Assembly (NCBI GenBank): GCA_034044135.1
Contig: CP139021.1
Location: 5,037,635 to 5,101,634 of the forward strand
Length of the DNA stretch: 64,000 nt
From: Flammeovirgaceae bacterium SG7u.111
Lineage (GTDB): Bacteria > Bacteroidota > Bacteroidia > Cytophagales > Flammeovirgaceae
Direction of reading: 5' to 3'
Part shown: positions 17,539 to 23,502 of the stretch, one piece after another
Numbering within the stretch: the first letter of the stretch is position 1
Layout of the letters: each line of letters begins with the position of its first letter
Notes under the pieces: model-generated
What the model was told of the DNA's origin: nothing
Databases searched by the model: none
What the model saw: only the letters and a program-made list of their open reading frames with translations
Program-made: the position numbers and the translations under genes

Positions 17539-18546
17539 TTATGCAAGGGTATGGGTATAATTTTTTTCATATTTTCTATCTTGCTTTATGACGGCAAAAA
17601 TTCTATGGACAAGCTTTGACCTGATAGCGTTGAGTACCGACATCTTGTTTTTCCCTTCTGCGACTTTTCGGTCATAATATTTCCTGAGCTCCCCTGTCGT
17701 GTTGAGGGTAGACAGGGCTGCCATGTGGAATATTTTCTTGAGCTCTTTGTTTGCCTTGTACGAGACCTTGTTGCGTGAACGGATGCTGCTGCCCGACACA
17801 TACCTGAACGGCGCACAGCCGATATGGCAGACAAACTTCTTGGGGTCATCGAACTTCCGGAAATTTTCCGTGGCCACGATGGTGGCGATGGCGGTCTGCA
17901 TGCCCACGCCCTCCACGGAGACGATCTTATCGAAATTCCCCTTGATGCCCGGGTCGTCTTCTATGAGCTGCCCCATCTGTTCCTCTATCTCATCGATCGT
18001 TTTTTTATAAGCGGCGATGATACCCTTTACCCTCTTTTCTTTTTCCTTGAAATACCCTTTGTCGAGAAACCCTTCTTCTTGTTTTAGCTGCCCCCTATAT
18101 TTCGACAGGTCACGCACGGCCAGCTCCCGCTCGGCGGAAAGCAACTTTAACACCTTGATAGTCTTGGGCGTAGGCTCGGATAGCTTTGCCCTATCGGAAA
18201 AACGCTTGGCATATTGGGCGATCCTTATGGCATCTGCCCTGTCGTCCTTTCCCCTTGTCAGGCCTTGCGAGCGGAGGATGGCATAGGCCGGTTCCATCCA
18301 GAGGCAAAGCCCTAGGCAGAGACAGGTGTCCACCAGCTTGTTGCCGAACTGCCCCGTATGCTCGGCACATAGCAAGGTATCCCCTTCTTCAAGCCCGTGC
18401 ACTTTGAACAAACCCTTCAGCCCCTTTGACAGGGCATCCCTGTCGTTGTCCCATTTGAGGTTGACAAGCTCGCCGTGCCCGGTCAAGAGGGCAAGGTCGA
18501 TGGTCTCTTTGCTGATATCGATGCCGATAAAGTTTTTAAATCCCAT
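17539..18546 (-). CDS. IS110-family transposase (RuvC-like DEDD plus Transposase_20)
   Basis: 335 residues from the ATG at 18546; a 9-residue longer start at 18573 is possible. The N-terminal DEDD RuvC-like domain shows the Asp in FIGIDISKETIDLAL, the Glu in LLCAEHTGQF and the paired Asp in GKDDRADAIRIAQYAKR. A helical linker follows, then the Transposase_20 domain (VEGVGMQTAIAT, FVCHIGCAPFRYVSGSS with the likely catalytic serine, ALSTLN, AIRSKLVHRIFAVI). Length and motifs suggest an intact enzyme. Family members join DNA as tetramers directed by a bridge RNA transcribed from the element's own end and often pick palindromic repeats as targets; here the element sits in such a palindrome. Confidence 0.92.
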   Translation of the reverse strand: MGFKNFIGIDISKETIDLALLTGHGELVNLKWDNDRDALSKGLKGLFKVHGLEEGDTLLCAEHTGQFGNKLVDTCLCLGLCLWMEPAYAILRSQGLTRGKDDRADAIRIAQYAKRFSDRAKLSEPTPKTIKVLKLLSAERELAVRDLSKYRGQLKQEEGFLDKGYFKEKEKRVKGIIAAYKKTIDEIEEQMGQLIEDDPGIKGNFDKIVSVEGVGMQTAIATIVATENFRKFDDPKKFVCHIGCAPFRYVSGSSIRSRNKVSYKANKELKKIFHMAALSTLNTTGELRKYYDRKVAEGKNKMSVLNAIRSKLVHRIFAVIKQDRKYEKNYTHTLA

Positions 18547-18740
18547 GGTTATCCGTATTTTTATGTTGGACAAAAATCTGGAGGTTAAGAACCTGGGCCG
18601 TATCCTAATAACCTTAACGGTGACAAACTCTTATACAGGTCTGGGCACGGGAGGGGACACGGGCATCCAGCAGTGGGATGAATCTTGTTCGTGGAGCGAG
18701 TTGAGTCGCCCATGCCCCCCTTGGCCAAAAGGAAATTAAG
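18547..18740 (-). ncRNA. Candidate bridge RNA region of the IS110 element
   Basis: A gene-free stretch of about 190 bases directly upstream of the transposase, inside the element. In the IS110 group this is where the bridge RNA of roughly 180 nt with target- and donor-binding loops is encoded. Self-complementary patches are present, but I could not derive a convincing two-loop fold by eye, so the call rests on position and family knowledge. Confidence 0.4.
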
Positions 18741-19198
18741 GTTTTACAATTAAACACAATCCTTCGAATAATACAACTGCACAAATCTAAGGTGGTCGGA
18801 GCATCCGCTCGTTCCAAACAAGGGCAGCAAGTAAAAACAAAAATGCAACCATCGAAACGCCCCATCATCTTTTGGCGGGGCGTTTTTGGTTTTTTGGGGA
18901 TGGCCGTTGCCCAGTTTCCTATTTGCCCGTCGGGGTTGCCCAACACAACTAACGCCGTTACTTGCTGGCGTCAAAAAGGGTTGTTGGATGAATGAGCTTT
19001 CTTTGGGGGTATATAGCTTTGCTGCTCTAAAAAGAGTAACGGCGTTAGTTCGGGCGCAAGAATAACGATGGGGGCGCTCCAAGCGACCCCATCGCTCGAC
19101 AAGAGCCGTGCCCGTCGGGGTCGTTTTTTTACGCCCCCGACGCTTTGCCCGCACCCACCTATCATCGTGGGCGTACCAAACCACTACAACGGGTTTGC
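18741..19198. repeat. Repeat unit D with leader (second array)
   Basis: The leader at 18741-18814 repeats the flank before unit A, starting with sequence like the last codons of the lipoprotein gene (AATTAA, then ACAATCCTTCGAATAATAC). Unit D proper starts at 18815 and pairs closely with unit A. The arms AACTAACGCCGTTACT and AGTAACGGCGTTAGTT are intact. The palindrome centre reads CTCCAAG, the reverse complement of the centre in units A, B and E. Confidence 0.85.
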
Positions 19199-19589
19199 CA
19201 AACAAGGGCAGCAAATAAAAACAAAAAGCAACCATTGAAACGTCCCGTCACCTTTTGGCGGGGCGTTTTTGGCTTTTGGGCTGGTCGTTGCCCAGTTTTC
19301 TATTTGCCCGTCGGGGTTTGCCCACCAGCAACTAACGCCGTTATTTGCTAGCGTCAAAAAGGATTGTTGGATGGGTGAGCGTTCTTTGGGGCTAGAAAGC
19401 TTTGCTGCTCTAAAAAGAGTAACGGCGGTGGTAGTTCGTTCGGGTGCAAGAATAACGATAGGAGCGCTTGGAGCGACCCCATCGCTAAACAAGGGCCGTA
19501 CCCCGTCGGGGTCGTTTTTTTACGCCCCCGACGCTTTGCCCGCACCCACCTATCATCGTGGGCGTACCAAACCACTACGACGGGTTTGC
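19199..19589. repeat. Repeat unit E
   Basis: A 391-bp unit that is nearly identical to unit B through most of its length, including the GTGG insertion in the right arm and CTAGAAAGC. This shows that the second array was copied from the first (or the reverse) as a block rather than unit by unit. Confidence 0.85.
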
Positions 19590-19972
19590 CAAACAAGGGC
19601 AGCAAATAAAAACAAAAAGCAACCATTGAAACGTCCCGTCACCTTTTGGCGGGGCGTTTTTGGCTTTTGGGGCCGGTCGTTGCCCGGTTTCCTATTTGCC
19701 CGTCGGGGTTGCTCACCACAACTACCGCCGTTACTTGCCGGCGTCAGAAAGGCTTGTTGGATAAAGGAGCGTTCTTTGGGGTTATAAAGCTTTGCTGCTC
19801 TAAAAAGAGTAACGGCGGTAGTTCAGGCGCAAGAAAAACGATGGGGGCGCTCCAAGCGACCCCATCGCTCTGCAAGAGCCATACCCGTCGGGGTCGTTTT
19901 TTTTACGCCCCCGACGCTTTGCCCATTCCCGCCCATCGTCGTTGGCGTCCCAAACCACTACGACGGGTTTGC
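19590..19972. repeat. Repeat unit F
   Basis: A 383-bp unit closest to C. Its long-range arms are AACTACCGCCGTTACT (19720-19735) and AGTAACGGCGGTAGTT (19808-19823), perfectly complementary, with an A-T to C-G double change relative to units A and D. The palindrome centre is of the CTCCAAG type. Confidence 0.85.
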
Positions 19973-19990
19973 CAAACAAGGGCAGCAAGT
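19973..19990. repeat. Start of a seventh repeat unit, interrupted by the toxin-antitoxin module
   Basis: CAAACAAGGGCAGCAA matches the first bases of every other unit, and then the sequence diverges. The matching middle part of a unit reappears at 20816, on the far side of the toxin-antitoxin genes. Confidence 0.65.
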
Positions 19991-20067
19991 GTGGATGAAA
20001 AATCGATGCCGTCAAGATCCGAGCGAGACTGTTTATGATGCCTTAGCATTACTCGAACCAGAAAAAA

Positions 20068-20508
20068 CTATGCTATATCATTTATCGTTATCACTTCAAT
20101 TTCCGTGATTTTCTTTAGGGCTTCATCATTAGAAAAGAAATAATCGCATCGGTGGTGGATTGCCGTGGCTAGTTGGATAGCATCTGGTGTTCGCAAACTA
20201 GCATACTTTGCCCGAAGTTCTGCCGCCTTAACGGCTATATCCTTATTCATCTCCGCAATAGTTACCCCTTTTGCATCTTCAAAAATACGCTTGTACTTCG
20301 CCGCCAGTTTTGTGTCCTTTTCTCTGAGCGGGTGTACCAATACTTCGGTGAGGGTTAAGACTGAAACAATAAACCCAAACGTTTGCTGGGCATGCAACTC
20401 AAAAACATTTTTTACTTTCGGATGGAGCGTTGGGTGCTGCTCTATGAAGTAAATAAGTGGGGCTGTATCTAAACCGACTAACTTCCCCTTTAACTCACCG
20501 ATTACCAT
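20068..20508 (-). CDS. vapC: PIN-domain toxin (VapC-like ribonuclease)
   Basis: 146 residues with all the acidic positions expected of an active PIN nuclease: Asp14 (GLDTAPLIYF), Glu55 (TLTEVLVHP), Asp109 (TPDAIQLATA) and Asp128 (FFSNDEAL). The family cleaves RNA with a metal ion, typically tRNA or rRNA, when not bound by its antitoxin. The start overlaps the end of the upstream antitoxin gene by 7 bases, the usual coupling in such pairs. The module lies in the remains of a repeat unit, which suggests recent arrival by recombination. The symbol reflects family membership, not a specific orthologue. Confidence 0.85.
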   Translation of the reverse strand: MVIGELKGKLVGLDTAPLIYFIEQHPTLHPKVKNVFELHAQQTFGFIVSVLTLTEVLVHPLREKDTKLAAKYKRIFEDAKGVTIAEMNKDIAVKAAELRAKYASLRTPDAIQLATAIHHRCDYFFSNDEALKKITEIEVITINDIA

Positions 20509-20717
20509 TCGTCACGCAATTTATTTACATACTCATCGGGATCGGTGTTTCCCCAACTTTTTTTACCCAGCCCATCCAAATCTAACAAAGTAGATTGCGG
20601 TTGGGGGGGAGTTGAGCGAGCCAATTCATTCGCAAGCACATGCAAGAGCTCAACTTTTTCATCGTACCCAAGTGTTGCTACCTCTTGCCTTATTTTATCT
20701 ATTACCAAAGAAGCCAT
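20502..20717 (-). CDS. Antitoxin of the PIN toxin pair (VapB-like)
   Basis: 71 residues: an N-terminal helical segment (MASLVIDKIRQEVATLGYDEK) that may include the dimer or DNA-binding part, and a C-terminal tail with GLGKKSWGNTDPDEYVNKLRDEW, a pattern common at the toxin-binding end of antitoxins paired with PIN proteins. It is first in the two-gene operon and overlaps the toxin start by 7 bases. Such antitoxins usually repress their own promoter; the upstream region (20718-20815) is AT-rich but no operator is obvious. Confidence 0.75.
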   Translation of the reverse strand: MASLVIDKIRQEVATLGYDEKVELLHVLANELARSTPPQPQSTLLDLDGLGKKSWGNTDPDEYVNKLRDEW

Positions 20718-20815
20718 AACATATATCTTTAAAATGTATGATTAAGATGCACTTGCTAACAAAAATACGAAACATAAAGTGCCTTCCAAATAATTAACTT
20801 CCCCGCAGCCCAGTA

Positions 20816-20975
20816 TTGCCAAAAACAACGACCCCGTTACCGGCGTCAAAAAGGATTGTTGGATGGGTGAGCGTTCTTTGGGGCTATAAAGCTTTGCTGC
20901 CCTAAAAAGAGTAACGGCGGTAGTTCGGGCGCAAGAATAACGATGGACCCGTTCCAAGCGACCCCATCGCTCAGG
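20816..20975. repeat. Partial repeat unit H (right part of the seventh unit)
   Basis: It holds the central half of a unit, from the left stem arm (here degenerate, AACGACCCCGTTACC) through GGATTGTTGGATGGGTGAGCG and AGTAACGGCGGTAGTT to the end of the large palindrome (GCGACCCCATCGCTC), then stops. Together with 19973-19990 it brackets the toxin-antitoxin pair. Confidence 0.8.
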
Positions 20976-20991
20976 ATTGGCGCTTCTTGTT

Positions 20992-21018
20992 GTAGACGCC
21001 CTGGTAGGGCGGCTCTAC
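20992..21018. repeat. REP-like palindrome
   Basis: GTAGA-CGCCCT, loop GGT, AGGGCG-GC-TCTAC: an 11-bp stem with a two-base bulge, directly after repeat unit H. Short GTAGA...TCTAC palindromes are known as dispersed REP-type repeats in other bacteria; copy number in this genome is unknown. Confidence 0.5.
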
Positions 21019-21215
21019 GATATTTCTTTTATCTCGCTTTATGCACCAACCCTAAATACATAGCCTAAATCCAGTATAAAGGATGAATAAATACAAATAA
21101 ACCCTGTATAAAAACAGTATAAATATGGGCGGTATATCCTGATTTCATCAAAAATACTAGTAAAAAATAGCACTGAGTTACCCTGAAAACAGGTGTTTTG
21201 TAGCCTTTGTGGCAC
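21019..21215. other. Gene-free stretch with short direct repeats
   Basis: AT-rich, no gene. It has three spaced copies of GTATAAA (near 21075, 21113 and 21128), two of them in CTGTATAAAAACAGTATAAA, plus a small CCTGAAAACAGG hairpin near 21182. The copies might be binding sites for an element-encoded protein. Confidence 0.3.
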
Positions 21216-21254
21216 AAAAAAGAGCTGCCCCTTTGGATTGGGGCAGCTCTTTTT
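21216..21254 (-). terminator. Terminator of the XRE regulator gene
   Basis: AGAGCTGCCCC (21221-21231), an 8-base loop and GGGGCAGCTCT (21240-21250), with A runs on the left and T runs on the right. A strong intrinsic terminator shape on both strands, 24 bases after the minus-strand regulator gene ends. Confidence 0.85.
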
Positions 21255-21277
21255 GAATTTAAGATACAGCTTTACTC

Positions 21278-21961
21278 CTATAAGTCTTTAAATCTGTTTA
21301 ATTCAACCTTTTTAAGCGATAGAATATCAATCAAAATTTGAAGCATTTGAGCCCCTTCAGCCATATCGTTGTATATTACTTGGGAATGCCCAAGTAATTC
21401 TAATATTTCTTCTCGCTTATACATTCTCTTTAAACCTCCTTTTATGTCAGACCTATTTATATGTGGAGGTGATTGTTGCAAAGCTTTTTCAATAGAATAA
21501 TGAATTAATTCTTCAATTTTAGTTTCATATATCCTTAACTCCTCTACAGATAAAAAATCAACATTTATATCACTATCCTTAATATACTCAAAGTATAATT
21601 TTAGAAATGTCCCAAAAAAGCCTATCAAGTGAAGAATAGCTACTTTTGAGATTGTTAAGTCTGTTTCATAATACGTATTTAATTTTTGGGTTAATTCGAG
21701 TTTTGATTTTAAATCTTCATTAATCCTCTCTAGCTCATTAACCCTCGAACCTTTGGTTTCTTCCAAACCCAGTAAAAATTGGGGTGTTACATCGAACAAT
21801 TCAGCTAACTGGAATAGTTTGTCAATTGTTATTGATGTCTTACCTGATTCGATTTTTTGATAAGATGCTTGTGAGGCGAACCCAAGTTTAATTGCCGTAT
21901 CTGCGATAGTCCATCCTTTCTCTAACCTTAGAGACTTTATTTTTTTTAGTACCTCATTCAT
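21278..21961 (-). CDS. XRE/cI-family transcriptional regulator
   Basis: 227 residues. An N-terminal HTH_3 domain (about 5-62) shows the typical order LRLEKGWTIADTAIKLGFASQASYQKIESGKTSI... with the recognition helix around ASQASYQKIE. A predicted coiled coil (about 70-95) leads into a longer helical C-terminal region with no known motif, possibly for dimerisation or ligand response. It is divergent from the small HTH gene at 22122, the layout of a repressor and excisionase switch in integrative elements. I infer that it represses the divergent promoter and so keeps the element quiescent. Confidence 0.8.
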   Translation of the reverse strand: MNEVLKKIKSLRLEKGWTIADTAIKLGFASQASYQKIESGKTSITIDKLFQLAELFDVTPQFLLGLEETKGSRVNELERINEDLKSKLELTQKLNTYYETDLTISKVAILHLIGFFGTFLKLYFEYIKDSDINVDFLSVEELRIYETKIEELIHYSIEKALQQSPPHINRSDIKGGLKRMYKREEILELLGHSQVIYNDMAEGAQMLQILIDILSLKKVELNRFKDL

Positions 21962-22121
21962 AAATGTAAATATAATTTCTCAAAAGGATTTTTTTATAAA
22001 ACTGAAAGCCAAAGAGTTATAAAAATCCAAAACAGAAATTAAATATCTCATTAGGATATATAGTTTCTTATAAGTATTTTTACTCAACAAAAAAATAAAT
22101 TCCAAACAAAACCAGAAACCT
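21962..22121. promoter_or_regulatory. Divergent control region of the integrative element
   Basis: 160 very AT-rich bases between the regulator and the small HTH gene. ATATC-TCATTAG-GATAT at 22043-22059 is a 5-bp inverted repeat with a 7-base spacer and could be an operator. No clear promoter motif is visible. Confidence 0.4.
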
Positions 22122-22328
22122 ATGGATTTCTCAGAAGCATTTCTCCAAGAAAAGGGGCTTTTCACCCGGGAGCAGGTAATGACAATGCTTGGTATCACCA
22201 ACTATGGATGGTATAAACTTGTGAACGAGGGGCTACCTGTTATCAAGCTTACCTCCAAAGCACAATTCGTAAAACGAGATGACCTTGAGTCGCACCTAGA
22301 AAAAATGTACTCAAAGAAATCGGCATAA
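22122..22328 (+). CDS. Small HTH protein, excisionase-like
   Basis: 68 residues. FTREQVMTMLGITNYGWYKLVNEGLPVIKLTSKAQFVKRDDLESHL fits the winged-helix MerR/excisionase-type fold (HTH_17): a helix-turn-helix around residues 14-35 and the short wing KAQFVKRDDLE. Proteins of this type in Bacteroidota elements act as recombination directionality factors or local regulators. It is divergent from the XRE gene and followed by its own terminator, so it is monocistronic. Confidence 0.75.
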   Translation: MDFSEAFLQEKGLFTREQVMTMLGITNYGWYKLVNEGLPVIKLTSKAQFVKRDDLESHLEKMYSKKSA

Positions 22329-22360
22329 AAAAAGCAGATGGCGGCTACCATCTGCTTTTT
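22329..22360 (+). terminator. Terminator of the small HTH gene
   Basis: AAAAAGCAGATGG, loop CGGCTA, CCATCTGCTTTTT: a perfect 13-bp stem starting at the base after the stop codon. Confidence 0.9.
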
Positions 22361-22703
22361 GTTTTGCTGTTTTCCCAAACTCTAAACTGGTAAAAACATG
22401 TCCAAAGATACCAAATTCTCCCCAAACGGGCAAGCTGTGCCCCCATAAAGCAAATACCCCCATATAGTACGATCTTTTCCGCCTAGGCCACGCTAGCAAC
22501 CGAAGCGGAAACAAACATACCCGATAACAGGTCTCTGAATATCGGGACAGGTTTCTATTGCCTTTTCGGAAAGGCTTTTTTTAGCGGGCTTTAAGTAGTT
22601 ACCGTTTAAGAAAACTTTGCTCCGCAAAGTAATCGTACTGATTACGTGCTTTTTATAAGTTTCTTCATTTCATATTTCTAACATTTCAAAATTTAACCGT
22701 ACG
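22361..22703 (+). promoter_or_regulatory. Hairpin-rich intergenic region
   Basis: No gene. It contains a series of local stem-loops: TTTCCGC/GCGGAAA (about 22469-22509), CCCGATA (22530-22536)/TATCGGG (22550-22556), a terminator-like hairpin (listed separately), ACTTTGC-TCC-GCAAAGT (22614-22630) and GTAATC-GTACT-GATTAC (22629-22645). The density suggests an untranslated leader or a DNA-processing site of the element such as an origin. Confidence 0.45.
22560..22582 (+). terminator. Terminator-like hairpin upstream of 22704
   Basis: GCCTTT, tetraloop TCGG, AAAGGC and seven T residues. As it lies between genes and before the start at 22704, it could end a leader transcript and work as an attenuator, or back up the terminator at 22329. 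Confidence 0.65.
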
Positions 22704-23285
22704 ATGAAAAATCAATTTTCCGACAGGATTTTCGTGCCCAGCGGAAGCACTTTTATGCATGAATTTTATTTTGACCCTCTTAAAAACGAGGGCAAGGACG
22801 CCAACATGAACGGTTACAGCCGAAGGGATGGCTCGATAGAGCCCATGGACAAGACCGGAGTACTCCGAAACATGGTAGCTAGAATATTGGACAGGTATCT
22901 CCCAAAAATGGCGGTCATGGAGGTTTACCAAAAAAATGACCTGTCCCAAGGAACTTTTGAAAACAACCGAACTCTACTGTTTACCATATATCCTACTGGA
23001 ATCCAACTAAACTGCACTGGCCATAAGACCGTGGGCGAGCTGAAAGAGTTTCTTGATAAGCTCAACCATAAATTGAAGACTGGTGACCATAACATCTTAG
23101 ACTTGATGGAGAGCTTGAAAAGGAGGAAAAGGGCGAAAATCTATCAGTCCTACATTTTCTCAAACTCCTTTAAAACGCTTGACGAACTGGAGAGGCATTG
23201 CCAAGCGGAAAAACTCCAAGGCATCGACGCTTCATTGATAGAAGAGTTTAAAAGCCACTATATCAAAATGTATTTCGCTGCATAA
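22704..23285 (+). CDS. Unknown protein of the integrative element
   Basis: 193 residues, no signal peptide or membrane segment. It appears as a mixed alpha/beta N-terminal domain, with FTIYPTGIQLNCTGHKTVGELKEFLDKL near the middle, and a basic, helical C-terminal part (KRRKRAKIYQSYIF). The basic patch may contact nucleic acid, but there is no recognised motif. It lies between the hairpin cluster and the structured leader of the next gene, so it is likely part of the element's own gene set. Function unknown. Confidence 0.65.
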   Translation: MKNQFSDRIFVPSGSTFMHEFYFDPLKNEGKDANMNGYSRRDGSIEPMDKTGVLRNMVARILDRYLPKMAVMEVYQKNDLSQGTFENNRTLLFTIYPTGIQLNCTGHKTVGELKEFLDKLNHKLKTGDHNILDLMESLKRRKRAKIYQSYIFSNSFKTLDELERHCQAEKLQGIDASLIEEFKSHYIKMYFAA

Positions 23286-23308
23286 CCACTTTAATTACAA
23301 ACCAAAAA

Positions 23309-23384
23309 GGCATGGACAACCCCCACATAAAAAAAGCCCCAGTGCTGGCACACCGGGGCTCGTTAGGAGGGACAAGTCCATGCC
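23309..23384 (+). promoter_or_regulatory. Nested stem-loop leader enclosing a strong Shine-Dalgarno sequence
   Basis: Outer arms GGCATGGAC (23309-23317) and GTCCATGCC (23376-23384) are exact complements. Inside lies a hairpin AGCCCC-A-GTG (23335-23344), CTGGCA, CAC-C-GGGGCT (23351-23360). AGGAGGGA at 23365-23372 is followed 9 bases later by an ATG (23380) that is part of the right outer arm. The fold would hide this start codon. Strong Shine-Dalgarno sequences are unusual in Bacteroidota. Confidence 0.65.
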
Positions 23385-23502
23385 CCAACAATTATCAAGA
23401 TGGCAAATATTACAAAAATCTACAGGGAAATCCTATCACGAAAGGATTTCCAAAAGGAAATTGACGGGGCCAGGGAGCAGTTCCGCTTCCGCCCTTTCAT
23501 AG
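23380..23502 (+). CDS. Possible 40-codon leader peptide overlapping the membrane-protein gene
   Basis: ATG at 23380 with AGGAGG ideally spaced upstream, reading 40 codons to a TAG at 23500-23502 in a different frame from the gene starting at 23400. The predicted peptide is basic and unlike anything I know. Its existence is inferred from the ribosome-binding site and from the start codon lying in a hairpin arm; translation could control that of the overlapping gene. It may equally be chance. Confidence 0.35.
   Translation: MPQQLSRWQILQKSTGKSYHERISKRKLTGPGSSSASALS

Larger units (their letters stand above)
17528..18740 (-). mobile_element. IS110-family insertion sequence
   Basis: The element carries one transposase gene and lies between two repeat arrays. 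The 3' side of the transposase is about 12 bases from the junction with unit C at 17527, and the 5' side has about 190 non-coding bases. A short 3' end and a long 5' end is the layout of IS110-group elements, whose 5' end encodes the guide (bridge) RNA. No terminal inverted repeats are seen, as expected. The right limit is uncertain: the next array's leader homology starts near 18741. Confidence 0.7.

Noticed and set aside
19269-19787. Long plus-strand open frame through repeat units E-F
   Set aside because: Same reason: it is produced by the GC-rich repeat and is not conserved in frame in the other units.
16440-19972. CRISPR array
   Set aside because: The repeat period is about 385 bp and there are no short repeats with unique spacers; no cas genes.
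16440-20975. Integron with attC-like sites
   Set aside because: The TAACGCC/GGCGTTA arms recall attC sites, but the RYYYAAC/GTTRRRY core rules are not met, units carry no cassette genes and no integron integrase is present.
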